Positions 1 to 8,396 of a stretch of 64,000 nucleotides of DNA are shown here, in pieces. The notes beneath the pieces are model-generated. The model saw only the letters and a list, made by a program, of their open reading frames with translations, was not told the origin of the DNA and did no database searches. Position 1 is the first letter of the stretch; each line of letters begins with the position of its first letter. The position numbers and the translations under genes are program-made. Location of the stretch: the NCBI GenBank assembly GCA_020343875.1, contig CP070811.1:4612711-4676710 (forward strand). The letters are read 5' to 3'. The stretch comes from Anaerolineales bacterium. Its GTDB lineage: Bacteria; Chloroflexota; Anaerolineae; 4572-78; NAK82.

Positions 1-1138
1 TGTCCGCTGGCTCAGCACAGGCCATCTCCGTGGCACTAGGGGCCTCAATGCGGAGGGAGGGTCCGTCAACGGAATAGGCGGCTCCGTAGGTGTTGCACCC
101 TGCCGAACCGCTCACCGTGGCGTCCTCAAATACGGCTGTGATTTCTGTCCCGGCCAATACATCCAGGGGTATCAGGGTGGGTGTGTCCATATTTTCGACC
201 CTTTTCTCCTGGATGAAGGTGATCAACTCCCAGGTGATTCCCTCCAGGCTGGATTGGACATCTGCCGGCAATGGTTCAAATAGGAGCGTCTCACCCCGAG
301 CCGTGAAAAGTTCAAGCTGGCTGGGGCTTAAGCGATAATCAGTCGCCAATTCGAGTTGGGTGGTGTACTCGCCTTCCTGCACCAATAGCGCTTCCGAGCA
401 GGGCTCGGATGGCCCAATCATGGCAAGTATAGGGAACCTGATGTCGTCACCGCTGGCTTGGTAGGCGCCAATGTACCCCCTGCATCCCGCCTGTCCATTA
501 ATCTTGCTGCCCTGCTCAAAGGCGATCGTAATGGTTGAGCCCTCAAGGGGGCTGCCGCCATTCACTGAGAGAAGCTGCCACTTGGAGCCCAGCAGGTGAT
601 TGGGGTCCATCGGGAATTCTTCTTTCGCGGCGAAGATTAGAATGGTCTGGCCCAAGGTATTCTCTATCTCCAGGCGGCTCCCTGCAATGTGATAGGCGGT
701 GGCGCTCTGCAGGGCTTCCAGGTAGGACGATTCTTGATCCATCACACCCTCCGGCCCGTCACAAAGCTGCAACTGCACAGCGATCTCTGGAATTGATAGA
801 GTGCCTTGGTCAGCTACGGCGTATTCGCCGCTGTAGCCGTTACAGCCTGCAAACCCGCCCGCCGACTCTGCAGTAAAGCTCAGGGTGATATTGGAGTTGG
901 GTACGAGACCATGCCCGTTCAAGGAAATGAGCACCCACTCAGTTTCGTCCAGGTCGATCGGCTGGTCGACCCATTGGGCCCCAGTGCTCTGTGGTTCGGC
1001 TGTCTCACCCATGCTCCAGGTTACAGGGGTGCGTGTCGCTGACTGTGCTGTGCCAGAGTCAGGTCTTTGAACTGCGCAGGCAGCCAGAGCCAGAGCCAAT
1101 GTGCCTATGCCTAGAGTAACCGCCTTTATCCGATGCAT
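1..1138 (-). CDS. Lipoprotein with three META (HslJ-like) domains, truncated by the window edge
   Basis: The frame is open from an ATG at 1138 to the window edge, so the C-terminus is missing. A GGGAGGAT Shine-Dalgarno lies 6 bases upstream of the ATG. The N-terminus is a lipoprotein signal ending in a lipobox (LALAAC, Cys21). About 379 residues follow as three tandem copies of a roughly 105-residue META/HslJ-like domain, starting near residues 65, 178 and 285. Each copy begins with a W-L or W-E-L strand and carries a G-C-N/R-G/T-Y motif (FAGCNGYSGEY, QAGCRGYIGAY, SAGCNTYGAAY) and a later conserved Cys. In this family the Cys pairs may form disulfides; the role is usually linked to envelope or heat stress and is poorly defined. 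The protein is probably anchored outside the cytoplasmic membrane. Family assignment is fairly secure; the function is unknown. Confidence 0.82.
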   Translation of the reverse strand, partial: MHRIKAVTLGIGTLALALAACAVQRPDSGTAQSATRTPVTWSMGETAEPQSTGAQWVDQPIDLDETEWVLISLNGHGLVPNSNITLSFTAESAGGFAGCNGYSGEYAVADQGTLSIPEIAVQLQLCDGPEGVMDQESSYLEALQSATAYHIAGSRLEIENTLGQTILIFAAKEEFPMDPNHLLGSKWQLLSVNGGSPLEGSTITIAFEQGSKINGQAGCRGYIGAYQASGDDIRFPILAMIGPSEPCSEALLVQEGEYTTQLELATDYRLSPSQLELFTARGETLLFEPLPADVQSSLEGITWELITFIQEKRVENMDTPTLIPLDVLAGTEITAVFEDATVSGSAGCNTYGAAYSVDGPSLRIEAPSATEMACAEPAD

Positions 1139-1235
1139 TTGCTCATCCTCCCAGCGGAACAGAAACGTGATCATGGTTCTAGGACGCCCCGGGCCTGCAA
1201 ACGGTTCCCAAAAGGGGATGCCGCAGCTCGGTAAT

Positions 1236-2072
1236 TCAATTCCTGGCCTCTTCTTTGAAGCGGCGGATTGCATCGATATGCTCTTGTGGGGATTTCATGC
1301 CTGCTTCTCGGGTAGTGACATCCAAGTGAGTGGCGCCCAGGTCACCCCAATCCTGTATCAGCTTACCCCAATCCTGGGGTTTTGTTATATCCACGCCGAC
1401 CACATTCAGGCCGACTTCTTCAGGTTTACGATTAGCTTCTTGAAGGTAATAATTCAGTTTGTCTAGCTGGTCGGGGGCCGTCTTCGGCGTCAGCCCGTGA
1501 GCAAGCCAGCCATCTCCAATATGAGCGATGCGCCGCAGAACGGCGTCGGCGTATCCGCCCATCCAAATCGGAATAGGGCGTTGAATGGGCGGGGGATAGA
1601 TTCCGATAGTCTCGAGGGTATGGTATTGTCCCTTGAATGTGACGAACGGTTTGGTCCAGAGCTCTCGCATCACGGCCATCTGCTCTTCTACGCGCCGACC
1701 ACGGTCGTGGAAATCAGCTCCCATCGCTTTATACTCAGTCTGATTCCATCCAACTGAGATGCCCAGGCGCAGACGCCCGCCCGACAGGACATCAACTTCG
1801 GCAGCCTGCTTGGCAAGTAGTACCGTTTGCCTTGATGGTAAAACCACGACTCCTGTCGCAAGTTCCATTCTCCGGGTCAGGCCAGCCAGATAGCTCAAAA
1901 GGGTCAGGGGTTCGTACCAGCCGGCAGGTGGTTGATCAGATTGTGTATCAATAATCAGTTCGTAGGTCATCAGATAGTCATAACCCAGGTCTTCGGCGGC
2001 TTGCGCAAAGTCTTTAGCAGCTACTGGGTCATAACCTATTTCGCCTTGGGGAAAGCCAACACCGATTTTCAT
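1236..2072 (-). CDS. LLM-class (probably F420-dependent) oxidoreductase
   Basis: A 278-residue single-domain TIM-barrel protein of the luciferase-like monooxygenase class. It starts MKIGVGFPQGE and has the class features LATGVVVLPSRQTVLLAKQ (about residues 72-90), the LSGGRLRLGISVGWN segment and the IPIWMGGYADAVLRRIA segment. These match the subfamily usually annotated as F420-dependent. The substrate cannot be read from sequence. The ATG at 2072 has an AGGA ribosome-binding site 8-9 bases upstream. The gene stands alone between the META lipoprotein and a degraded molybdenum hydroxylase relic. Use of F420 rather than FMN is a family-level inference. Confidence 0.85.
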   Translation of the reverse strand: MKIGVGFPQGEIGYDPVAAKDFAQAAEDLGYDYLMTYELIIDTQSDQPPAGWYEPLTLLSYLAGLTRRMELATGVVVLPSRQTVLLAKQAAEVDVLSGGRLRLGISVGWNQTEYKAMGADFHDRGRRVEEQMAVMRELWTKPFVTFKGQYHTLETIGIYPPPIQRPIPIWMGGYADAVLRRIAHIGDGWLAHGLTPKTAPDQLDKLNYYLQEANRKPEEVGLNVVGVDITKPQDWGKLIQDWGDLGATHLDVTTREAGMKSPQEHIDAIRRFKEEARN

Positions 2073-2190
2073 TCTTGAATTCCTTTGTTCGCAGTTATTT
2101 TGGCCCTATCCTTCATTTCGTTCACCACGTGGGGTCAGGAGTCAAGGTACACAGCCATCTCCTCCCGGGAGCCAGCAGACAATGCTCCCG

Positions 2191-2574
2191 TCAGGTTGCT
2201 CGAAGATCTTGCGCCCGAATCGGAAATCGCCTCAACCGTTTGCTGGTTGCAGGGTTCACAGCATTTAGCAAGGCCGGGACAGCAGGCGATACAGCCAATT
2301 CGCCCACGCCCGTAGGCTTGCCGTCATTTGGCACCATGTTAACTTCAATATCCAGGTGACCGGTACACGCGCCATACAGCCCTTTGTCGCAGCTGTATCC
2401 GGTGCCGATCAAGGCCAACGTGTCACGCAACACCCACTGCAAGGGCGTGTCAGAGCTCAGGCCCAGTGTGTGCTCTCTATGGTTGACGGTGATCCGGGTA
2501 CCATTCTTCCGTCTCCATAATCGTTCAAAAACAACCTGGCATTTGCGCTTTGCATTGCTACTCGAAAATGCCAA
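2191..2574 (-). pseudogene. Fused relic of an isoquinoline oxidoreductase-like operon: start of the [2Fe-2S] subunit joined to the end of the molybdopterin subunit
   Basis: The open frame encodes 127 residues, but the recognisable part starts at residue 28 (about 2493). Residues 28-80 match the N-terminus of the small [2Fe-2S] subunit of IorA-type aldehyde/isoquinoline oxidoreductases (ITVNHREHTL, TPLQWVLRDTLALIGT, CDKGLYGACTGHLD). Residues 85-119 instead match the extreme C-terminus of the large molybdopterin subunit (GVGELAVSPAVPALLNAVNP, SKRLRRFPI). The cluster motif CGxGxCGxC is broken: the second Cys is Tyr67. About 100 residues of the small subunit and 700 of the large are missing. There is no good ribosome-binding site, so I call this a non-functional deletion scar. 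Confidence 0.75.
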
Positions 2575-2601
2575 CTTATGAATTGGGGAGTGCTTTGCTT
2601 G

Positions 2602-2793
2602 TTAATCGCGAAGCACGGCATTTGCCAACAGTCCAAACGACAGGGCGGCGGCGATCAGGCACAAGCCGGCAGCAGCGTAATCGGCCCCGAAGAGTGGGAA
2701 TAGGGCCGAGATAAAGCTGGCAATCCCGGTAATGCTGCTGCCAATTGTGACCAAGCCGATGATTCCATCCAGTTTATTGCGTTGCTCGCTCAC
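2602..2793 (-). CDS. Small two-helix membrane protein
   Basis: A 63-residue protein with two hydrophobic segments (about 10-34 and 38-60) joined by a short loop, consistent with a small integral membrane hairpin. It starts at a GTG at 2793 preceded by AAGGAGA at about 7 bases, a strong ribosome-binding site that argues for real translation. I do not recognise the family. It lies downstream of the stand-alone receiver gene on the same strand, separated by a 160-base region with hairpins, so it may be separately transcribed. Function unknown. Confidence 0.6.
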   Translation of the reverse strand: MSEQRNKLDGIIGLVTIGSSITGIASFISALFPLFGADYAAAGLCLIAAALSFGLLANAVLRD

Positions 2794-2854
2794 GGGTCTA
2801 TCTCCTTCTGCAGATCTCTAAAATCCGGGGCACTGGCGTCTACGTAGCTCGGGG

Positions 2855-2910
2855 GCTGTCTCGAATTGTCCGAGACGGGTATTCTCAGGTCCACGCAGAA
2901 CAACATCTAC
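2855..2910. other. Nested inverted repeats between receiver gene and small membrane protein gene
   Basis: Two inverted repeats lie in the short intergenic region. CTGTCTCG (about 2855) pairs with CGAGACGG (about 2870) around a 7-base loop, allowing one G-U pair. Just after it, TATTCTC pairs with GAGAATA about 26 bases later. On the minus strand these lie past the end of the receiver gene and before the small membrane protein. They could be a terminator without a good T-run, or an RNA leader for the small gene. Confidence 0.35.
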
Positions 2911-2956
2911 TAGAGAATAGCCTGAGTCCTGACAATCATAATGCTTTTTTGTGGTA

Positions 2957-3325
2957 TTATTCTTTATCCTGGTCTGAGATGGCTTCCAGTAGTTGCTCGG
3001 ACGGGCATCCTTTCAGCAGGAAGCTATCCGCGCCAGCAGCCAAAGCATTGTCCCGATACTGGTAACCCATGCTCAGAGCAACGACTTTGACATGTGGCCA
3101 TCTGCTTTTGATGAGGCGAGTGGCTGCTATGCCATCCAGCTTTGGCATGTGCATGTCCATCAAGACCACATCAGGCCGGGATTCCTCCACGAACTGCGTG
3201 GCTTCCTGTCCATTGCTTGCCTCGCAGACTACCTCGACTGTTGACCAGCAGGACAGCAGGGCCCTCAACCCGTCGCGAGCACGAGGGCGATCATCGGCGA
3301 TCAAGACTTGGATGCGTGGCTTCAT
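2957..3325 (-). CDS. Stand-alone response regulator receiver (CheY-like)
   Basis: A 122-residue single receiver domain with no output domain. The acidic pair (Asp11-Asp12) and phosphoacceptor Asp57 in VVLMDMHMP are intact, and the conserved Lys is present in SFLLKGCPS. The start was placed at the ATG at 3325 because MKPRIQVLIADD is the natural domain start and GGAAGAGAG lies just upstream; an in-frame start 8 codons earlier has no such support. It is upstream of a small membrane protein and next to a NarL-type pair on the same strand, so the neighbouring four-GAF kinase is a plausible phosphodonor. That partnership is inference. Confidence 0.8.
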   Translation of the reverse strand: MKPRIQVLIADDRPRARDGLRALLSCWSTVEVVCEASNGQEATQFVEESRPDVVLMDMHMPKLDGIAATRLIKSRWPHVKVVALSMGYQYRDNALAAGADSFLLKGCPSEQLLEAISDQDKE

Positions 3326-3563
3326 GGTTTTCTCTCTTCCGGTATGCATAGAACGGGAATCTATATCGTGTTCAGAGCCTCAAACTCTTGCCTTTCTATT
3401 CAGCATCGCATGCAGTGTACCAGGGACGGAGAATTCTGTCATCAGACGGACGTCGATTCGCTTTACGCAAAAAGACCACCCTTTAGGCGGCCCTTTCTAC
3501 GTAGCTTGTATGGGATTTGTACAACAAATGTTGTGTTTCAGGCTAAAGCGGCCCCATTTGACC

Positions 3564-4247
3564 TCAACCCGAGCCTTGGCCTGACACCTTTTCATCGTCA
3601 TCCAGCGACGCCAATCCTTCCCGCAAGGCGTATAAAGCAGCCTGGGTTCGGCTGGCCAGGTGCAATTTGCTCAGGATGTTACTGACGTGGGTACGCACCG
3701 TCGTCTCGCCGATCACCAACTTTTCAGCAATCTCCCGGTTTTCAATTCCTTGGGCTACCAGTTGTAGTACTTCCAATTCTCGTTGAGTCAGTGGGTCAGG
3801 CGTTGGCGGCGCCTGTGATGGGCGGGATAGCTCCTGCAATACTTTCCTGGCGATGGTCGGGTGCAGCGATGACTCACCGCGATACACCTGGCGGATGGCA
3901 TCCATCAGTTCGTTGGGGCTGGAGTCTTTCAGGTGATAGCCTAGCGCACCAGCTTTGATAGCAGGGAATATCTTGTCCTCGCCGGCAAAGGTGGTGAGGA
4001 CAAGAATGCGTGCTTCTGGCTGATGGTTCTTGATGCGACGGATAGCTTCAATGCCGTCCACCTGGGGCATCATCAGGTCCATCAGGACGACATCAGGTTG
4101 GAGTCTCTCCGTTTCCGCCACCGCTTCTTCGCCGTTGGTAGCTTCCCCAATCACCTCGATGTCAGGCACCACCTCTAGCACAGCTCGGATCCCTTTTCGG
4201 ATGATGGCGTGATCGTCTGACACTAAGATGCGGATTGTATCGGTCAT
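3564..4247 (-). CDS. NarL/FixJ-family response regulator
   Basis: A 227-residue regulator. The N-terminal receiver has Asp11/Asp12, phosphoacceptor Asp57 in VVLMDLMMP, the switch Thr in LVLTTFA and Lys in GYHLKDSS. The C-terminal LuxR-type helix-turn-helix runs from about residue 150 to 215 (LTQRELEVLQLVAQG, then ENREIAEKLVIGETTVRTHV). The start ATG overlaps the stop of the upstream kinase gene by 4 bases (ATGA), indicating translational coupling. It should be the cognate DNA-binding partner of that kinase. The C-terminal tail after the HTH is acidic and unremarkable. Targets unknown. Confidence 0.9.
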   Translation of the reverse strand: MTDTIRILVSDDHAIIRKGIRAVLEVVPDIEVIGEATNGEEAVAETERLQPDVVLMDLMMPQVDGIEAIRRIKNHQPEARILVLTTFAGEDKIFPAIKAGALGYHLKDSSPNELMDAIRQVYRGESSLHPTIARKVLQELSRPSQAPPTPDPLTQRELEVLQLVAQGIENREIAEKLVIGETTVRTHVSNILSKLHLASRTQAALYALREGLASLDDDEKVSGQGSG

Positions 4248-6901
4248 GCAGACACCTCCACCTGCACTCGCGTCCCTTCTCGTAGTTTTGCGTGGATCGT
4301 CAGCTGTCCCCCCAGCTCTGCAGCCCGCTCGTGCATAGCAGCCAACCCCAGTCCGCCCCGCTCTCGGGCAGTCACGGGATCAAAACCTACGCCGTCGTCG
4401 GCGATTTCCAGCGTCACGATTTGTGCATCCTGGTGCAGGGATAACCTGATGTTGCGGGCATCGGCGTGTTTGAGGGCATTATTCAGCGCCTCTTGAGCGA
4501 TGCGATACAGTCCTTCCTCAGTTTCAGGTTGCAGCCGGATTTCGCCGTCTACTTTGAACTCTGTGTTCAGTCCCAACCTTCCCTCGACGGCCAGCAAGCG
4601 GGCCTGCAAGGCGGCCACCAATCCCTCCTCCTCTAGCACAGGCGGACGCAACTCATAGACCAGCAAGCGCATCTCCATCAAGGCTTCTCGGGCGGTGTCC
4701 TGCAACTGACTGAGATGCCTAGCGACGCGATCTAAGGCCCCCAATGAGAGTTGCCCTGCCGCTGCCTCAGAGTACAGCGCCATACCATACAGGGACTGGG
4801 TCACCGAGTCATGTAGGTCCCGCGCCAGGCGCTGACGTTCCTCCATCACCGCCAACTGCTGGGCCTGCCGGTAGAGGCGGGCATTCTCGATAGCCACCGA
4901 CATCTGGTTGGCCAGGGATTGAAGCACCACGACATCTCGCTCGTTGAAAGCATCTAGCTGGTCACTCTCGATATTGAGCACGGCGATAACCTTTCCTTTG
5001 GCTGTGATGGGTACCGCCAGTTCTAAACGGGTCTCGCTCTCACCTAGCTGGACGTAGCGTGGCTCCTGGTGCACATCCGTCGTCAAGAAATGTTGGCCGC
5101 TGCTGGCGGACCAGTCGGTGATTCCTGGCTGCCTGGTCTTGGGCTGAATAGCCTCATGCACGCCTTCCCAATCTCGGGCAGCCGTTGTCAATGTGACTAC
5201 CTGGTCACCTTCAATAAGTCCGAATTCCACCCGATAGTAACCGAATGTCTCCTGGATCATTTTGGCTATCTGGTTCAGTAGTTCATCAATATCCAGGATG
5301 GAGGTCATGCGGCGTCCCACCTCATTGATGAGGCGGAATTGCTCTGCCTGTCTCTGCTCGGCCTCGAAGAGGCGTGCGTTTTCGATGGCCATGGCGGCCT
5401 GGGTGGCCAGGGACTGGAGCACCACCGTATCGCTCTGGTCAAAGGCGTCTAGTTGGATACTTTCCACATTCAGCACACCGATGACGGTATCCTTCGTCTT
5501 GAGAGGTACGGCCAATTCAGACTGAGATGGGGGTGACACCGGCGTGGGGACGAAGCGCGGCTCTTGGCTGACGTCGGGCACCAGGAGCGGTCGGCCAGTG
5601 CTGGCTACCCAACCGGTGACCCCATCTCTACCCACCTTAAGGCGCATATGCCGACCCTCCAGGGATTCCCAGCCGGGCCCGAGCGCCGCTTTGAAAACGA
5701 GGTCGTTGCCTTCGATGAGGCCAATGCTAACCCTGTGGTATCCCATAGTCGCCTGTATCAACTGGATCATCTGCTTCAGCAGCTCATCAACGGCCAGGAT
5801 AGCAGTGAGACGGCGTCCGACCTCATTAATGAGGGAGACTTGCTCAGTTTGCTTCTGCTTGTCCTCGAAGAGGCGAGCGTTTTCGATGGCCATCGCAGCC
5901 TGGTTGGCCAGGGATTGAAGCACCACCACGTCATTGTCATCGAAGGCATCCAAACGCCTGCTCTGAATATCAAGAACGCCGATGACCTTATCCTTGGTTC
6001 TCAAGGGAACGGCCAACTCAGAGCGGGTTTCGGTGATCTGCGGCACGTGGTAATAGTTTGGTTCCTGAGTCACGTCGGGCGCCAACAGGGGCTGACCAGT
6101 GCCGGCTACCCGGCCGACAATGCCCTCTTGGCCTATCCTGAAGCTCAAAGGTTGGCGGCTGGTTTCCCAGTATGGGCCAGCCCCGGTCTTTATAATCACT
6201 TCATCGCCCACAATCAGGCCGATGCCAACCAGGTAGTACCCCAGAATCTCTCTCACCCGACGTACGATTTCTTTCAGCAACTGGTCAACATCGAGGATGG
6301 AGATGATTTGACGGCCGACCTCGCTAATCGCTCGAAATTGCTCTGCTCGCCGTTTCTCGGCCTCAAAGAGTCCTGCGTTCTCGACGGCTACACCAACCTG
6401 GTGCCCGATGTAGGTCAGCAACTGGACGTCCGGGTTGGCAAACTGGCGATAGCCGCGGCTCACAGTGAATAGCCTGCCGAGTACCTTCCCCTTTGAACTC
6501 AGAGGGGCACTGACCAGGGAGCGAAAACCTTCTTCGTGGGCGGCTATTCCGCTCAGGCGTTGATGGGTGGAGATGTCCCTAACTACCAGGGGCTGGCCAA
6601 ACTTGGCAACGTGTCCGGAGAACCCTTCCTCCAGCTGCAGTTCGTGTAGTTGCTTGATAGACTCGGGCTTAAGCCCGCGATGAATGGCAATGGTTATTGC
6701 GCCGGTTTCTTGATCCAGTAGATACACGCCCCCAGCATCGGTATCTAGGACCTCCAGTGTCTTTTCCAGGGCGTCGTTCAGGATCTCTTGCAGGTCCAAG
6801 GAGCGGCTGGCGACCGCAGCAATGGCATTGAGAGCGGCCAGTTCTTTGGTTGGGTCGGTCCCCCTCTTTTCCAGGGGAGTATATGACTCAGTCATCGTCA
6901 T
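4244..6901 (-). CDS. Four-GAF sensor histidine kinase (NarL-partner, HisKA_3 type)
   Basis: A cytoplasmic kinase of about 885 residues with no membrane segment. Four GAF domains occur in a row (about residues 20-170, 190-345, 360-510 and 530-675). They are followed by a HisKA_3 dimerisation domain with the phosphorylated His in ARDLHDSVTQSLYGM and a HATPase_c domain (EALNNALKHADA, DDGVGFDP, GGLGLAAMHERA). I chose the ATG at 6901 because GGGGGAAAAGAT precedes it; the longest frame starts at 6964. GAF domains 2-4 share nearly identical blocks (VVLQSLANQAAMAIENARLF), implying recent internal duplication. The ligand is unknown. The gene forms a two-gene operon with the overlapping response regulator and diverges from a sigma-factor gene. 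Confidence 0.9.
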   Translation of the reverse strand: MTMTESYTPLEKRGTDPTKELAALNAIAAVASRSLDLQEILNDALEKTLEVLDTDAGGVYLLDQETGAITIAIHRGLKPESIKQLHELQLEEGFSGHVAKFGQPLVVRDISTHQRLSGIAAHEEGFRSLVSAPLSSKGKVLGRLFTVSRGYRQFANPDVQLLTYIGHQVGVAVENAGLFEAEKRRAEQFRAISEVGRQIISILDVDQLLKEIVRRVREILGYYLVGIGLIVGDEVIIKTGAGPYWETSRQPLSFRIGQEGIVGRVAGTGQPLLAPDVTQEPNYYHVPQITETRSELAVPLRTKDKVIGVLDIQSRRLDAFDDNDVVVLQSLANQAAMAIENARLFEDKQKQTEQVSLINEVGRRLTAILAVDELLKQMIQLIQATMGYHRVSIGLIEGNDLVFKAALGPGWESLEGRHMRLKVGRDGVTGWVASTGRPLLVPDVSQEPRFVPTPVSPPSQSELAVPLKTKDTVIGVLNVESIQLDAFDQSDTVVLQSLATQAAMAIENARLFEAEQRQAEQFRLINEVGRRMTSILDIDELLNQIAKMIQETFGYYRVEFGLIEGDQVVTLTTAARDWEGVHEAIQPKTRQPGITDWSASSGQHFLTTDVHQEPRYVQLGESETRLELAVPITAKGKVIAVLNIESDQLDAFNERDVVVLQSLANQMSVAIENARLYRQAQQLAVMEERQRLARDLHDSVTQSLYGMALYSEAAAGQLSLGALDRVARHLSQLQDTAREALMEMRLLVYELRPPVLEEEGLVAALQARLLAVEGRLGLNTEFKVDGEIRLQPETEEGLYRIAQEALNNALKHADARNIRLSLHQDAQIVTLEIADDGVGFDPVTARERGGLGLAAMHERAAELGGQLTIHAKLREGTRVQVEVSA

Positions 6902-7071
6902 ATCTTTTCCCCCAACTGGGGTGAGTACCGGTTCGGTTGGGAGTCTAAGGGCTAGGCGCCTCAATCATATCACGGCTCACTTATACGCGCAACGTGGGTA
7001 ATGCACCGAGTGTTCAACTCGAACGAAGCGGTGGTTTCAACACATTCGCTGCCATGTTGAGAATTTCTGAG

Positions 7072-7114
7072 ACTTTCGAAAGTTCTGGACATCTGATTGG
7101 GCCTGTGGTAGAAT
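7072..7114 (+). promoter_or_regulatory. Promoter with adjacent palindromic operator for the first sigma factor
   Basis: TGGACA at 7086-7091 and TAGAAT at 7109-7114 are separated by 17 bases, and TGTGG immediately precedes the -10. Directly upstream of the -35 is the perfect 12-base palindrome ACTTTCGAAAGT (7072-7083), a likely repressor or activator site. The region also separates the divergent histidine kinase operon, so the palindrome could serve both. Assignment is by eye. Confidence 0.5.
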
Positions 7115-7138
7115 TGTTTCTATTCCGGAGGTAGTATC

Positions 7139-7834
7139 TTGGCCTGGGGAGGGCCGGCGCCCTTCGTGCGGAGATTGTTCTTGGAACAGGAGATCCTTTT
7201 GTCTGAGCGCAGCAACGAAGAATGGATAGTGGCCTTGGGGCAATCAGGTCCCCAGCAGGACGCGGCGCTGGAAGATTTACGGGCCGTACTCGTACGTGGA
7301 TTGAGCTACGCGCTGGCGGATTGGCCAAAGGTAAAGGACTCAGACTTACAAGACTTCGCACAGGATGCGCTGCTGAGAATTCTCAAGGGTCTGCACACGT
7401 TTCGGGGGGAGAGCCGCTTTACTACCTGGGCAAACAAGATTGCTGTGCGCGTGGCGTTCACCGAACTGCGCCGCCGCCGCTGGCGTGATGTGTCGCTGAA
7501 TGAGTTGATGGAGTCTGAAGAAGGCGATACCGACTTTATACCCAGAGAGCTGTCCGATCCGTCGATTGGTCCAGAACAGCAGGTAATGCAACGGGCAATC
7601 TTGGACAGGCTGCGCCAGCTGATAGGTGAGGAGTTGACCGACAAGCAACGCCAGGCCATGCAGGCTGTGTTGCGCGGGATGTCCCTGCAGGAGATAGCCG
7701 ATCGTATGGATACCAACCGGAACGCGCTCTACAAGCTTTTGTACGATGCGCGCTGGCGACTTCAGGCTTGCTTGCTGGACGAAGGGTTATCCGCACAGGA
7801 AGTGTTGTCTGCTTTTGAGCTGGAGGCGGGGTAA
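7139..7834 (+). CDS. RNA polymerase sigma-70-family (ECF-like) sigma factor
   Basis: A 231-residue sigma factor. Region 2 spans about residues 40-120 (KDSDLQDFAQDALLRILKGL, then FRGESRFTTWANKIAVRVAF) and region 4 about residues 150-215 (LTDKQRQAMQAVLRGMSLQEIADRMDTN and the recognition helix after it). The TTG start at 7139 has GGAGG 7 bases upstream. A second in-frame TTG at 7199, with AGGAG upstream, would give a 211-residue protein starting at LSERSNEEW. The downstream small zinc-finger protein may be its regulator. The promoter with a palindromic operator suggests controlled expression. Confidence 0.87.
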   Translation: MAWGGPAPFVRRLFLEQEILLSERSNEEWIVALGQSGPQQDAALEDLRAVLVRGLSYALADWPKVKDSDLQDFAQDALLRILKGLHTFRGESRFTTWANKIAVRVAFTELRRRRWRDVSLNELMESEEGDTDFIPRELSDPSIGPEQQVMQRAILDRLRQLIGEELTDKQRQAMQAVLRGMSLQEIADRMDTNRNALYKLLYDARWRLQACLLDEGLSAQEVLSAFELEAG

Positions 7835-7931
7835 GAGCTGAGCGCCTCAAAACGTCTAATCTGTTGACAGGTTCAAGCAAGTAAAGATGACATCCTCCAC
7901 GCAGCAATACCGATGAAGCTCGGGTTCTAAT

Positions 7932-8216
7932 ATGCTTAGAAAGATCGTAAGCGCGGTTTTCCGCACACGCTCAGAGGAGACAGCCAAGTTGGAAGCGCAG
8001 AAGCTCAGACAGTTGGTGCGTGGAATCATGACCACCCGCCCAGATGAGATTGGGTGCGACGAGTGCTTTGAGCAACTGGACCGATTTGTTGAGATGGAAC
8101 TGGTGGGTAAAGCACCAGCTGAGGCAATGCCACTGGTCAAGGACCATCTCGAGCGGTGCCGAGATTGTCGTGAAGAGTTTGAAGCGCTCCTGGCCGCATT
8201 GCGCGCTTTTGTCTGA
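7932..8216 (+). CDS. Small zinc-finger protein, candidate anti-sigma factor
   Basis: A 94-residue soluble protein. The segment from residue 41 resembles the zinc-binding anti-sigma domain: GCDECFEQLDRFVEMEL followed by the HxxxCxxC motif in HLERCRDC and a helix (EEFEALLAAL). There is no membrane anchor. It follows the sigma factor by about 100 bases on the same strand, the usual arrangement for a sigma/anti-sigma pair. An inhibitory role is inferred from motif and position. The N-terminal 35 residues are basic and unrecognised. Confidence 0.65.
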   Translation: MLRKIVSAVFRTRSEETAKLEAQKLRQLVRGIMTTRPDEIGCDECFEQLDRFVEMELVGKAPAEAMPLVKDHLERCRDCREEFEALLAALRAFV

Positions 8217-8271
8217 GCTTAAGAAGTCTCTGAGTACCAGTTGTTACCCTGTGCAGGGGTTTGTGACGGCG

Positions 8272-8322
8272 GCCGGATGGGTGAGTAGCGCGAATGCGCT
8301 ATGGCGGTTTTTGTGATCCGGC
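8272..8322 (+). ncRNA. Candidate structured RNA element upstream of a terminator
   Basis: In the 320-base gap after the zinc-finger gene, GCCGGAT (8272-8278) pairs perfectly with ATCCGGC (8316-8322). It encloses a second perfect hairpin AGCGC-GAAT-GCGCT (8287-8300). A strong intrinsic terminator follows 75 bases later. The nested stems and terminator suggest either a structured 3' UTR of the sigma operon or a short RNA. I do not recognise a known riboswitch class, and I see no clear promoter directly before it. Confidence 0.3.
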
Positions 8323-8396
8323 AGAATCTCTAAGCGGGTTCGGGGTAGCGCTGGTGATTATGTAGCAAGGTTCGCAATGAATAAGCGGTTGATTCT

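Noticed and set aside
5564..6472. 302-codon open frame on the plus strand
   Set aside because: It lies antisense to the GAF repeats of the histidine kinase, has no ribosome-binding site and no recognisable motif. It is a by-product of the repeated coding strand.
8270..8292. Short match to the conserved 16S rRNA string GGGTGAGTAACGCG
   Set aside because: Only about 14-20 bases agree (GGGTGAGTAGCGCG) and nothing on either side resembles 16S rRNA, so it is taken as chance.
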